Origin: Cliona cf. orientalis
Taxonomy: Eukaryota; Porifera; Demospongiae; Clionaida; Clionaidae
Assembly: GCA_963930775.1 (NCBI GenBank)
Contig: OZ005703.1
Coordinates: 7,998,001 to 8,062,000, forward strand
Reading direction: 5' to 3'
DNA: 64,000 bases
The notes under the pieces are model-generated. The model had not been told where the DNA came from and did not search any database. It saw nothing but the letters and a program-made list of their open reading frames with translations. Numbering within the stretch: position 1 is the first letter of the stretch; the number at the start of each line of letters is the position of its first letter. This document shows positions 11,101-23,141 of the stretch, piece after piece. A program made the position numbers and the translations under genes.

Positions 11101-14100
11101 CTCACTTATTCACAACACCTTCGCTATCACACACAGGCTCTGGACACTGGAGAGGAAGGGCACAGTATTGAATACGCTTCCAAACGTGGGACAAAACCAC
11201 TCAACAGATTTGCAAATATTGTTGTTTGTAAGTGAGACATAGAACACTTACATACATTATACAATATTTGGCCCTTAACTAAAGTATCGTAACTATTGGG
11301 TACATTATTGTATGGTGCCACTTTTCCTGCAGATGATGACAATCGTATTGCTCTGAAGCCTCTATCTGATGTCAGTGACTGTCAGAGAGACTACATCAAC
11401 GCCTGCTATGTCGATGTACGTGAGTTTATTGTGATTTTCCATTAGCTACTCAAACAATCACAACTACTATAGAATGAGTTTTATAGCTTGTTTGTCTGTG
11501 TTCCCAAACTTACAGGGCTACTCTATTCCAAGCAAGTTCATGGTCACCCAAGGTAAGTGGGCATGCACAGTGTCATGTGATGAGCTTTAGCTACATGGTC
11601 CCAATTCAAATGATTGATAGAGGATCCTTTCTGATCGAGATTCCACTCTTGATATAAAATTTGGTTCATGATGCATAAATAATTTTACCTTCATCCACAT
11701 GCACTGACTTGCATCATACCCTCCACACACACACATGCATGCCATGATGCTGCATTGCAGCTGGTACCAATACAATGTACTCTTCATTATGAAGTATTGA
11801 AGGTTGCTTTAATGTTTTGTGTATTTGGCTTAAAATAACTACATACTTTCAGTTTGATTCTTCAAGCAACACTGGCTGTGTACACATGCATAATAATATG
11901 ATGATAGCTCTCGAGTAAACTTTTGCCATTTTCATTCAAAATAGGCCCAGCATTGCATGTTTGCACAAAACTGCTATCATTTTTTGCTAAAATCTACAAG
12001 AATAACAATTTGAATCAGCCAGCTCATTCAGTATCAAACAATGGAATTGAGATATTAAATTTGCGCAGCATTATCGCTAGAACACCTTTTTTGTCCACAG
12101 GTCCCCTGCCTAAGACAGTGGTGGACTTTTGGCGGCTAATTTGGCAGGAGCGTCCCCCTACCATCGTCATGGTGACCAATGTGAAGGAGGGTAGTAAGAT
12201 CAAGTGTCAGCAGTATTGGCCGGAGAGTGGGAAGAAAGATTTTGGACCTTTTCAAGTGACCATAACTGACCAGCAGATCTTTGCAGACTACACCATCAGA
12301 ACTCTCTCTATCAAAGTATGATAATTTAATTAAAGATATCTTTAATTGGTTGTAGTTTGGTTCAGAAAGTTCCCACAAGGTGACTCAATACTACTTCACT
12401 GCCTGGCCTGATCATGGAGTACCAGACTATGCCACATCCATCTTAGCCTTCCACAGGAGAGTGAAGGCTCAGCACCACCCCTCCAGGGGACCAATGGTAG
12501 TACACTGCAGGTGAGAAAGATAACTAAAGCATATCAAGCATAATTATGTTACACCTTATGGTTTTGTCCGCATGCAGTGCTGGTGTGGGTCGCACAGGTA
12601 CATTCATTGTGATTGACAACATCTTGGAACAGATAGAGAAAGAGCAGGTGGTGGACATCCCAGGAGCCATCACCAAGGCCAGACAAAGAAGAATGAAAAT
12701 GGTCCAAACTTATGTGAGTTCACCACTTCAACTCTCTGATCAATGCCATATCATCATCAATCTCCATACATGCAGGATCAGTTCACATTCATCCATGATG
12801 CTATCCTGGAGTCAGTCACCTGTGGAGACACTCAAATCTCAGCAACAAATTTGAGGACGATAGTAGCTAAAATGAAAAGGAATGATAACAAGAATCAACC
12901 TCATGGATTCCAGTACCAATTCAAGGTGTAGAGGGTTTGCATGGTAAGGGTCGTCATGACCTCATGCTTACAGCTTTCTCTTGCAGATCTTGGAGCAGGT
13001 TTCTCCCAACCCTGAGGAGATTCACTGTAGTGGGGCACTCCACTGCCCAGACAGAAACCGCAGCAACAAATATCTTCCTGGTGAGTTAGCTTATATTCCC
13101 TGGGATCATGGTAGTCAGCTGCTATGTTATTATAAGATTTGCTGCTCTTTCCAGCGGATCGTTGGAGAGTTGTTCTAAAAGGAGAACAGCCTGACTACAT
13201 ACATGCAGTTAATATCAATGTGAGCTTGGAAATAATATCTATGAACCGTACTTAATGGATAAAGCTCTGAAGTCACAGTTGTGTATTCACCCACTACACT
13301 AGCTATATTTTGAATTTGCCATTGGATTTTTTATGCAGGGCTACAAACATAAGAGGGCATTCATAGTTGCAGAAGGTCCAATGAAATCAACAGTGAGAAA
13401 TTTTTGGAAGATGATTTATGAGCGCAACTCTGCTGTGGTGGTGATGACATCATCCTTAGTTGAGGGAGAGCAGGAGGCCAGCGCTCAATACTGGCCTGAC
13501 AGTGGAATAGCTCATTATGGAGAGTTCGCTGTGGACCTACTTGGAGAAGAGAAACTGCAGGGATTTGTGATTAGGAACCTCAGTGTCATGGATACAAAGG
13601 TATGCTAATACTGTCATAATATTATGTACACCATACTAGTAGCACTTATATATTTAACGACCTTTCTTGCAGACCCAGAAGTCACATCAAGTTACTCAGT
13701 TCCACATCACGTGCTGGAAGCCTGATGGTCATTGCTCCAACCTGAAGAGTGTCACTGATGTGATTGAGGAGATGACCAAGGTCCAGATAAGATCAGGCAA
13801 CAAACCCATTGTTGTCCACTGCAGTGATACAGTGACTCGCAGTGGAATGTTCTGTGCCATTGCCACCACCATTGAGAGATGCAAGACAGAGGGAGTGGTG
13901 GATGTGTTCCAGGTCGTCAAGGCTCTGCGAGTACAGAAACCAGGGGCTGTCCCCACTGTGGTGAGTGGATACATGCACATAAATTATCTGTGGGGAATTT
14001 TTGAAAATTATATTTGTTCCCCCTCATGCAGGAAAATTACAAGCACATTTTTGACACGATTTTGGTGTATCTGGAGTCTTTTGATACCTACGCCAACTTC

Positions 14101-14112
14101 CAGAACATCTAA
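8144..14112 (+). CDS. Receptor tyrosine phosphatase paralog 2 (complete reference copy)
   Basis: Complete Ig-ectodomain RPTP of about 1271 residues. Exons: 8144-8246, 8426-8833, 8898-9260, 9363-9644, 9794-10144, 10260-10365, 10430-10575, 10633-11033, 11137-11227, 11333-11415, 11516-11552, 12101-12315, 12356-12510, 12578-12713, 12776-12925, 12987-13080, 13155-13219, 13339-13599, 13673-13960, 14032-14112. Signal peptide 1-33; Cys-rich Ig-like domain about 35-170; Ig domains about 171-291, 292-385 and 386-502 (each with NYTC or MYTC-type F strands); TM about 513-538; six Arg, then Y549, Y567 and Y579; Cys-free I-set about 587-680; D1 about 695-1000 with W879-P-D881 and catalytic C913 in [11 protein letters not shown]2 about 1008-1271 with C1199-x5-R1205. 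The exon 6 start could also be 10254, which is in frame. Its signal peptide (MVPVLSGC) differs from the MAHA type of most paralogs. No break was seen. Its 3' flank carries a block shared with genes 3, 4, 5 and 7. Confidence 0.88.
10185..10231 (+). repeat. Pyrimidine/C-rich tract before exon 6 of gene 2
   Basis: A C-rich run ending in more than 18 consecutive C, immediately upstream of the exon 6 acceptor. Twin gene 7 has only a short C-rich stretch here (about 44530-44545), so the tract expanded in gene 2 or was lost in gene 7. It can act as an over-long polypyrimidine tract. It also marks a place where assembly length may be unreliable. Confidence 0.9.
10260..10365 (+). other. Transmembrane exon (exon 6) of gene 2
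   Basis: Encodes a Gly/Ser linker and a helix of about 25 hydrophobic residues (from [12 protein letters not shown] to ILIFM), followed in exon 7 by a run of Arg, the usual stop-transfer signature with the C-terminal side in the cytoplasm. Equivalent exons: 2635-2800, 16571-16748, 24923-25052, 30795-30900, 37019-37184, 44556-44661, 50697-50823 and complement 59555-59705. Confidence 0.85.
10633..11033 (+). other. Cytoplasmic, cysteine-free I-set Ig domain (exon 8) of gene 2
   Basis: The first about 95 residues read as an I-set Ig fold ([16 protein letters not shown], then [11 protein letters not shown], then [13 protein letters not shown]). The B-strand Cys is replaced by Ile (FRIKV) and the F-strand Cys by Ala (YKAVAAN). 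It lies after the only TM helix and its Arg stop-transfer run. The exon then continues into the start of D1 ([12 protein letters not shown]). The loss of the disulfide pair agrees with a cytosolic location. The exon is nearly invariant among genes 1-3 and 5-8. Confidence 0.85.
12503..12607 (+). other. D1 catalytic P-loop of gene 2, split by intron 13
   Basis: His-Cys is at the end of exon 13 (Cys codon 12506-12508) and SAGVGRTG at the start of exon 14, together forming the canonical [10 protein letters not shown] loop of active class I PTPs. The WPDHGVP general-acid loop is earlier in exon 13. The Q-loop (MVQT) is at the end of exon 14. D1 should be enzymatically active if expressed. Confidence 0.92.
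13817..13849 (+). other. D2 P-loop with C-x5-R ([10 protein letters not shown]) in gene 2
   Basis: D2 keeps the nucleophile Cys and the Arg of the C-x5-R signature but replaces AGVGRTG with DTVTRSG. The WPD equivalent reads CWKPDG (CWRPDG in paralogs), with an extra residue between W and PD. As for D2 domains of other RPTPs, weak or no activity and a regulatory role are likely; this is inference. Confidence 0.8.
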
Positions 14113-14627
14113 TAATATTATGTGACCCTCTCCCCCTACCATTTTAATTAATTAGAATGTGTACAGTGTGGTTTAATTCTTTAGTTAATTTGTAACTAGT
14201 GTATTATTATTATAGCTTGTGGAATTACTGCTGTGTAATAATGTGTGTCAACAGAGGCGTAGGAAGACGATTTGGTGAATGGGTGCTCTGGTGCCTATGT
14301 TTACGCTAATCGATAATATAAACAAATTAAAAACTTCAGAGTGAAGTATGACATTAATTGTGTTCCACTCAGAAATTTCATGGGTGCACCCATGCTTCCT
14401 ACGCCAGTGTGTGACAAATACGCGTATACGCGGGACGTGAATGGCGGCGTTAACGTTAACGATCTTTACCCAACGGGCACGAGGCATTGCGCATGCGCAC
14501 TAAGTACTTTTTTTTTCATAGGTCTTTAATTAAAACCTAACCGTTATTGGATCCAGAAATTCGGTGATGTGCAACTAGTTATTATAAATTAGCGAATCGT
14601 CGCGGCAGCGCAATTTCAAGCGGCGAG
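14113..14627 (+). other. Spacer between genes 2 and 3
   Basis: No gene is seen. The first about 60 bp hold the 3' flank block (TGTGACCCTCTCC, then TTAATTAATTAGAATGTG) also found after genes 3, 4, 5 and 7, probably 3' UTR. The last about 170 bp hold the promoter module at 14458-14500. Short frames at 14248-14529 have no recognisable features. Confidence 0.6.
14458..14500 (+). promoter_or_regulatory. Two-part promoter module of gene 3
   Basis: AACGATCTTTACC (14458-14470) followed by the palindrome TGCGCATGCGCA (14488-14499), about 130 bp before the start codon. The palindrome matches the known NRF-1-type consensus of animal promoters. A role as core promoter is inferred from its recurrence upstream of genes 3-6, 8 and 9. 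Confidence 0.5.
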
Positions 14628-17600
14628 ATGGCGCATACTGAAGGCTTCTTCTGTCTGGGGCTGCTGTTGCTGGCTTTACTGACTGTTAGAGCTCATCAAG
14701 GTAGCTACCATATACACTGATATCCCTCAGATGATCCCTAGCTGACTCCATACAAATTTTGTGATCATATCGATAATCCTATGAATGTACACCTGACAGT
14801 TGGTGTCTCTCTCAAGGTTCAAGGAGTGAGAGTACCCAATAACAGTCTGGTGGATGCTGATGATCTCCTTTATCGCACGAATCATTATCCAGAATTAGAA
14901 GATCCCTCAAATAACAATGCCACACTTCATGATGCAGCATTGCTGTGTGTAACTGACCTAGTAGAGTGTTGTGAGTCACCCCAGCCTCAAGGAAATTGGT
15001 TCTATCCTGATGGGCGCGTAGTTGAGTTTGATGGATTCCCCTTGAACAGAGTATTTCGGGCAAACCGAGGTCAAAATGAATTCAAAAAAGGGCGACAATT
15101 TTATGGTTCAGTTCGTCTGTGGCGTAGATATGGTCCACCAGAAAGAGGTCACTTCCGCTGTGAGATACCCAGTGCTGCTAATCCCAATATTAACCAGATT
15201 CTCTATGCTAACATTTGTGAGTTTTATTTCACTTGATGTGCTATAGCTAATACTTTATTGAGTACCTATATACTCTAGTAAATTTTGCTGCCCATCATAA
15301 TATTGATCATGTGACCATCTCTCCCTCCACTGGCTCCACTACCCCTACTGCTGGGCAGAGAGACTACTCACTGAACTGCTCATCAATTCTCTTTGATCCC
15401 AGTCGTCTGCCGGACAATGTACCTTCACCAAACTTTCAGTGGTCCTTTAATAGTAGTGGCTCACTTCCCTCTGGTGTGACTGCTATGCCAACCGTTATGA
15501 GCAGCAGCAACTCCTCTAGCGAGACCTATACTAGTATTCTGCAGTTTTCTCCACTGAGTCAGGCTTATGCAGGGATGTACACATGTCGACTTGGGCCTGG
15601 AAGACTGGTGAACAGTTTTATGGTCACTGTGAATGGTATGATAAGACTAATAGCACATATCAATATTATAATAATATTGATGACATTGTTAATTCTTAAT
15701 AGCTCCATTCATCAGTGTCACAGTATCTGCTCATCTCAACACACGCCTATTGGTGGGGCAAACTGGCAACACTCTAACTTGTGATGTTTCTGGAGCTAGT
15801 AAACTTAGTCCAGTGATAACTTGGATTAAGAATGGAAGCGCTCTGACACAAGCTGATAATTCAACAGCTCTACCCCTCACTCCACTGAGCTTGTCACATG
15901 CTGGAAACTACACTTGCAGTATCACCTCAACCTTACTGAACCATCCAGTGATGGCTATTAACAGTCAAATGGTGACCATTCAAAGTGAGTACAGTTTGTG
16001 CAGCATATAAGTAGTGACTCATTGCTAGACCCTCCATGCAGCAGGCTAAAATGGGAAAGCTGCATGGGATGACCTGGCAATGAGGCTAGAATAATTATAA
16101 TACCAAGATACACTATATTATACTTTTGACAATATACATAATACTATACACTATTCATATACAGTTCCAAATCCACAGTCCATCACTATCACTAGCAGCC
16201 TTGTAAGCATGGTTCTCAATGGATCTGATGTTACTCTGACCTGCTCTGTGCTAATGGGTGAAAATATATCTTCAGCTCATCTTGAGTCACTCATGATGGT
16301 GAATGCTTCAATCACTAAACCAGATGAGACTGTACTGGTTCTATCTAATCCAGAGATAGAAGGAACAGCCTACAAGTTAACCACTCGAATAATCTCCTTT
16401 GGTGACGATGATGTTGGAAATTACACCTGCAATGCTATTGTTAAGCCACTACCTGCAGTTTACCTCACTGAAACGGGTCAACTTGTGTCTAGTCCTTTAA
16501 TAATAGGTACATGAAAAACTGAAATCTCACCCTGTTCTACGTAATACTATGTGTGTGTGCTTTATAATAGCATTCCCTACTACCCCTCCTCCTCCTCCTG
16601 CTACTACTACTCAACCATCCCTCAATCCAAGTGGCAGGACTGATACTAGCAGTGATAGCAATTCAGGTGCCATTGCAGGAGGTGTGATTGTCGTCATCAT
16701 AGCACTAGCTGCGGTGGGGGCCGCGGCTATTATAATCTTGATATTCATGTAAGTTTCATCACAGTATCAACAGAAACTACTTCTGAATCATACTAGCTAA
16801 GTTAATATATCTGGCCTACTGGCACAGGAAAAGGAGGACGCATTCAACAGGAACTCACGAACAAGCAACAGCACCCAGTGTAAAGAAACACTCTTCTATT
16901 CCTGTTACGTACAGCAAATGCTATAAACAGGATGACATTGAGTACATTGGATTGGGAAACAATAGCAGTAAGCACAGCTATATTCATATGATTAGAAACA
17001 GCCCTAGATTAAAAAAATATTATCTTAAGAACCACAGATCACAAAGTTTCCCTCTGATACAACCGTCATTGAGGGGGAAGGAGTGTACTTTAGGATCAAG
17101 GTGAGTGGAGAGCCACAGCCAACAGTGACCTGGTACCACGATGGGGAGCCAGTCAGAGCAGACTATGCCCGTGAGATTGAGTCAGACGGGAGCCTGACCA
17201 TTCCCTCCACGGAGCTGAAACACTCTGGAGTCTACAAGGCAGTGGCTGCCAACTCACACGGCTATGAAGAGAGGGAAATCAAGCTGATGGTTAATGAGGA
17301 GACAGGGGCTTCGACAGCCAGTGCCATTGGCGAAGTGGTATTCTTCAGGCCCATTCCCATTCCTGAGTTTGGGAAATACGTTGCTGAACTTCATGCTAAC
17401 TCAAATCAACCTTTCAAAGATCTCTACCAGGTTAGGCTTCAAAAAGAATTTCCATTAATATCAATTACCTGGTACTTGTATATTATACTTTCAATCTCAT
17501 TTCTCCTACATGCATGCACCTCACTTATTCACAACACCTTCGCTATCACTCACAGGCTCTGGACACTGGAGAGGAAGGGCACAGTATTGAATACGCCACC

Positions 17601-20600
17601 AAACGTGAGACAAAACCACTCAACAGATTTGCAAATATTGTTGTTTGTAAGTTTATAAATATTTTGACCAGATGTAAGACACTCAATATTATTATACCTG
17701 GCCTTTAAGCTTAAGTATTAAAAATGTTGGGCACATTATTATGGATGGCACTTTTCCTGCAGATGATGACAATCGCATTGCTCTGAAGCCCCTGCCTGAT
17801 GTCAGTGACTGTCAGAGAGACTACATCAATGCCTGCTATATCGACGTACGTGAGTTTATTGTTGATTTCCTATTTTCTACTCAAACAATTATACCTACTA
17901 TATATTATTATTTGTTTTTTGTGTTCCCAAACTTACAGGGCTACTCTATTCCAAACAAGTTCATGGTCACTCAAGGTAAGCAGGCTTGGACAGTGTCATG
18001 TGATGAACTTTAGCTACATGGCCCCAATCCAAGTGATTGACAGAGATGGTACAAAGGATAGTTTCTGATCATCAGATTCAGTTTTGATAGGAAATTTGAT
18101 TCATGATAACATCCACTGACTCGCATCATACCCTTCACACACACATGCATGCTGTGATGTTGCACTGCAGTTGTGTGACTGTTTGTGCCACAATACAATA
18201 TGTTATGAAGTAATGAAGGTTGTGGAGAACTTTTGCGTAAAATAACCTCATGCTTTGAGTTTGATCCCAAAACATTAGCTGTGCACACATGCATAATGTG
18301 ATGACAGCTAGAGATGGGTTCTCAAGCAAACTTTGCCATTTTTGTTTAAATAGGCCAATGTTTGCACAAAACTGTTATCATTTTTTGCTAAAATCAACAA
18401 GAATAGCAATTTCAATCAGCCAGCTCTATTATCAAACAAAGAGGGATTAAGATAACATTATTACAATGATATTGTCATAGCATGATTGTCGCTAGAAGGT
18501 CCCAAGCATTATAAGACAGCAGGGTTTCATCCAGTTGGGGGGGGGGGGGGAGACAGGGGCCTCCCTAACTCTCCTAAAAATTTGACTTTAATTAAATTAA
18601 GCATCATAATATCACAGTAAATCACCAAATAAAATCACTAGCATTAAATTTTGTTTTTGATCAAAAATTATCCAAAACAGTATAAAGAAATTTTCCTAGA
18701 ATACGTCCCAAGGAACTTGGCGTGCTGAATACGCCCACTTATTTATCGCGCTTCCACCCCAATTTTTGTCGCTAGATGAAACCCTGAGCAGTACATGTAA
18801 ATAATGATCCACAGGTCCCCTACCTAAGACGTTGGTGGACTTTTGGCGTCTAATTTGGCAGGAGCATCCCCCTACCATCGTCATGGTTACCAATATAAAG
18901 GAGGGTAGTAAGATCAAGTGTCAGCAGTATTGGCCAGAGAGTGGGAAGAAAGATTTTGGACCTTTTCAAGTGACGATAACAGACCAGCAGATCTTCGCAG
19001 ACTACACCATCAGAATTCTCTCTGTCAAAGTATAATAATTTAATTTTAAGAAAATATTTAAAAATTATCTTTAATTGGTTGTAGTTTGGTTCAGAACGTT
19101 CCCACAAGGTGACGCAATACCACTTCACTGCCTGGCCTGATCATGGAGTACCAGACTATGCCACGCCCATCTTAGCCTTCCACAGGAGAGTGAAGGCTCA
19201 GCACCAGGTGTGATCGTTGTCATCATAGCACTAGCTGCGGTGGGGGCCACGGCTATTATAATCTTAATAATCATGTAAGTTTCATCACTTTATCAACAGA
19301 GACTACTTCATATCATTATATCTGGCAAACTGGCACAGGAGGAGGAGGAGGTCAACAGCATCTTACAAGCAAGAAACTGCACCTAGTGTACAGAAGCACC
19401 CTCCAGTCCCTGCTGCTTACAGTGGCAAACAGGTCAAGCAGGATGATATAGGCTCTGAACACTGGAGAGGAAGGGCACAGTATTGAATACGCCACCAAAC
19501 ATGAGACAAAACCACTCAACAGATTTGCAAATATTGTTGTTTGTAAGTGAAATTTAATAAATATTTTGACTAGATGTAAGACACTCAATATTATTATACC
19601 TGGCTTTAAGCTTAAGTATTAAAAATGTTGGGCACATAATTTATTATGGATGGCTTTTTTCCTGCAGATGATGGCAATCGCATTGCTCTAAAGCCTCTGC
19701 CTGATGTCAGTGACTGTCAGAGAGACTACATCAACGCCTGCTATGTCGACGTACGTGAGTTTATTGTTGATTTTTCATTAGCTACTCAAACAATCACAAC
19801 TACTATAGAATGAATTTTATAGCTTGTTTGTCTGTGTTCCCAAACTTACAGGGCTACTCTATTCCAAACAAGTTCATGGTCACTCAAGGTAAGCGGGCAT
19901 GGACAATGTCATGAGATGAGTGTAGCTACATGACCCCAATCCAAGTGATTGACAGAGATGGTACAAAGGATAGTTTCTGATCATTAGATTCAGTTTTGAT
20001 GGGAAATTTGGTTCATGATAACGTCCACTGACTCGCATCATACCCTTCACACACACATGCATGCTGTGATGTTGCACTGCAGCTGTGTGACTGTTTATGC
20101 CACAATACAATATGTTATGAAGTAATGAAGGTTGCTCACCAACAACGGAGAACTTTTGCTTAAAATAACCTCATGCTTTCAGTCTGATCTTCAAGTAATC
20201 CAAAACACTAACTGTGCACACATGACAGCTAGGGATGGGTTACTTTGCCATTTTTGTTTAAATAGGCCAATGTTTACTCAAAACTGTTATCATTTTTTGC
20301 TAAAATCAACAAGAATAGCAATTTCAATCAGCCAGCTCTATTATCAAACAAAGAGGGATTAAGATAACATTATTACAATGATATTGTCATAGCATTGCAT
20401 TATCGCTAGAAGGTCACAAGCATTACACGGCAGCAGGTTTTTTTTTATCCAGTGGGGAAGCGGGATAGACAGGGGGCTCCCTAGCATCCCCCCCTAAAAA
20501 TTTGACTTTAATTAAATTAAGCATCATTATTATCACAGTAAATCACCAAATAAAATCACTATCATTTGTATTTGATCAAAAATTATCCGAAACAGTATGG

Positions 20601-22722
20601 AAGAATTAAAGTAATTTACCTAAAATACGTCCCAAGGAACTTGGCGTGCTGAATACGCCCACTCATTTATCGCACTTCCACCCCAATTTTTGTCGCTAGA
20701 TGAAACCCTGAGCAGTACATGTAAATAATGGTCCACAGGTCCCCTACCTAAGACAGTGGTGGACTTTTGGCGTCTAATTTGGCAGGAGCGTCCCCCTACC
20801 ATCGTCATGGTGACCAACGTGAAGGAGGGTAGTAAGATCAAGTGTCAGCAGTATTGGCCAGAGAGTGGGAAGAAAGATTTTGGACCTTTTCAAGTGATCA
20901 TAACTGATCAGCAGATCTTTGCTGACTACACCATCAGAATTCTCTCTGTCAAAGTATAATAATTTAATTTTAAGAAAATATTTAAAAATTATCTTTAATT
21001 GGTTGTAGTTTGGTTCAGAACGTTCCCACAAGGTGACTCAATACCACTTCACTGCCTGGCCTGATCATGGAGTACCAGACTATGCCACGCCCATCTTAGC
21101 CTTCCACAGGAGAGTGAAGGCTCAGCACCACCCCTCCAGGGGACCAATGGTAGTACACTGCAGGTGAGAAAGATAGCTAAACTTTACCATAATAATATTA
21201 TCACGCATGATTAAATTACACCTTTTGGTTTTGTACACGTTCAGTGCTGGTGTGGGTCGCACAGGTACATTCATTGTGATTGACAACATCTTGGAGCAGA
21301 TAGAGAAAGAGCAGGTGGTGGACATCCCAGGAGCCATCACCAAGGCCAGACAAAGAAGAATGAAAATGGTTCAAACTCATGTAAGATCACCAGTTTAACT
21401 TCTCAGATTGCTGCCATATTAATATTATGCAATCTCCATATGCAGGATCAATTCACATTCATCCACGATGCTATCCTGGAGTCAGTCACCTGTGGAGACA
21501 CTCAAATCTCAGCCACCAATTTGAGGACGACATTAGCTAAAATGAAGAAGAATGATAGCAAGAATCTTGCATGGTAAGGGATCATCACTACCATCATTCT
21601 TGCAGATATTGGAGCAGGTTTCTCCTAACCCTGAGGAGATTCACTGTAGTGGAGCTCTCAGCTACCCAGAGAGAAATCGCAGCGAAAAATTCCTTCCTGG
21701 TAAATATTCCCATTGTGAGCTGGGGCAATGTGCAATAATCATAGCTATCTTGCTCTTTCCAGCGGATCGTTGGAGGGTTAATCTAAAAGGAGAACAGCCT
21801 GACTACATACATGCAGTCAGCATCAATGTGAGTGATATCTTGGTATCTATGAATTTTAAATCAATAATCTACTGAATTAATAAGCTCATCCACAAAAATT
21901 GATAGTTTACAGCACTAAAATATTTGTATCAATGCAGGGTTACAAGCACAAGAGAGCATTCATAGTTGCAGAAGGTCCAATGAAGTCAACAGTGAGAAAC
22001 TTTTGGAAGATGATTTACGAGCGCAACTGTGCCGTGGTGGTGATGACATCATCCTTAGTTGAGGGAGGGCAAGAGGCCAGCGCTCAGTACTGGCCTGACA
22101 GTGGAATAGCTCATTATGGAGAATTCACTGTAGACCTACTGGGAGAAGAGAAACTGCAGGGATTTGTGATTAGGAATCTCAGTATCTTAAATACCAAGGT
22201 GTGCCCACAGAAAGAAAGAATAATACTAAGTCTTATAATTATTATGCGGGATATAATATTTAAAATGTCGTATTTCAGACCCAGAAGGCTCATCAAGTTA
22301 CTCAGTTCCACATCACGTGCTGGAGGCCTGATGGTCATTGCTCCAATCCGAAGAGTGTCACTGATGTGATTGAGGAGATGACCAAGGTCCAGATAAGATC
22401 AGGCAACAAACCCATTGTTGTCCACTGCAGTGATACAGTGACTCGCAGTGGAATGTTCTGTGCCATTGCCACCACCATTGAGAGATGCAAGACAGAGGGA
22501 GTGGTGGATGTGTTCCAGGTCGTCAAGGCTCTGCGAGTACAGAAACCTGGGGCTGTCCCCACTGTGGTGAGTGGACACATGCTCATAAAATTTTATTATC
22601 TGTGGGGAAGTTCAAAAAATTGTTTGTTCCCCCTCATTCAGGAAAATTACAAGCATATTTTCGAGACAGCTTTGGTGTATCTGGAGTCCTTTGATACCTA
22701 CGCCAATTTCCAGAACATCTAA
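14628..22722 (+). CDS. Receptor tyrosine phosphatase paralog 3 (internally rearranged)
   Basis: RPTP copy with a partial internal duplication. First set: 14628-14700, 14800-15216, 15279-15635, 15703-15984, 16165-16506, 16571-16748, 16828-16967, 17030-17430, 17556-17646, 17763-17845, 17939-17975, 18815-19029, then exon 13 from 19085, cut at about 19206 and joined to part of a TM exon. Second set: exon 7-like from 19339 fused to exon 9 (19452-19542), then 19668-19750, 19852-19888, 20739-20953, 21009-21163, 21245-21380, 21446-about 21565, 21606-21699, 21763-21827, 21938-22198, 22279-22566, 22642-22722. The ectodomain, TM, IEYIGL motif and I-set are whole. An open D1 could be made only by skipping 18815-20738 (exon 11 spliced to the second exon 12; phases agree). 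Exon 15 of the second set has lost its last 30 bases and its donor, and the nearest gt shifts the frame, so D2 is probably not made. Treat it as a damaged gene or an assembly mosaic. Confidence 0.6.
17556..19206 (+). repeat. Tandem partial duplication in gene 3, first unit (exons 9-13)
   Basis: Exons 9 to 13 with their introns occur here and again at 19452-21130, including the long intron 11 block with its G-rich stretch and the 'gatgaaaccctgagcagtac' segment. The unit is about 1.65 kb. Exon 13 of this first unit is truncated before the catalytic Cys. Confidence 0.75.
19207..19451 (+). other. Rearrangement junction: TM exon fragment and exon 7 inside gene 3
   Basis: Exon 13 sequence stops after 'gctcagcacca' and continues directly as the TM exon of another copy ([13 protein letters not shown], ending 19274 at a gt donor). 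An exon 7-like stretch (19339-about 19447, Arg run, PPVPAAY, QDDI) follows and abuts exon 9 at 19452 with no I-set exon. In frame, exon 13 hits a stop just after the first join; exon 7 reads out of frame into exon 9 unless the 'atag' at 19448-19451 serves as an acceptor. Confidence 0.75.
19452..21130 (+). repeat. Tandem partial duplication in gene 3, second unit
   Basis: Second copy of exons 9-13 and introns, see 17556-19206. This unit keeps a complete exon 13 and leads into exons 14-20. Confidence 0.75.
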
Positions 22723-23141
22723 TTTAATATTATATGACCCTCTCCCCTACCATTTTAATTAATTAGAATGTGTACAGTGTGGTTTAATTCTTTTATAGTT
22801 AATGTTTATCTAGTTTAATTATAGCTTGTGGAATTTATTGCTGCTATATAATAATTGTGTGCGACGTCCAATACAGACACGCGTGGCGAGTGGCAATCAT
22901 TACCCAATGAATGTGCGCAAGGAATTGCGCATCGCATGCGTACTAAATACAGTGGGTCAACGCTTTCTGTTCGCGAACTGTTCTATTTTTAGCACAATTA
23001 AAAAGTTCAAGTTACTTTTTTTATATCATAGATCTATAAAACGTAGTACGTATATAACGCGGATCCAGAAATCCAGTTGAGTGTGCAACCAGAGTTAATA
23101 ATAGCCATGGCCAATCATCGCAATAGTGATTAAGCTGTGAG
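22723..23141 (+). other. Spacer between genes 3 and 4 with promoter module
   Basis: No gene is seen. It begins with the shared 3' flank block and contains a variant promoter module: GGCAATCATTACC near 22893 and an interrupted palindrome TGCGCATCGCATGCGTA near 22926-22942. A CCAAT pentamer lies at about 23111, as in genes 1, 5, 6 and 8. Confidence 0.55.
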
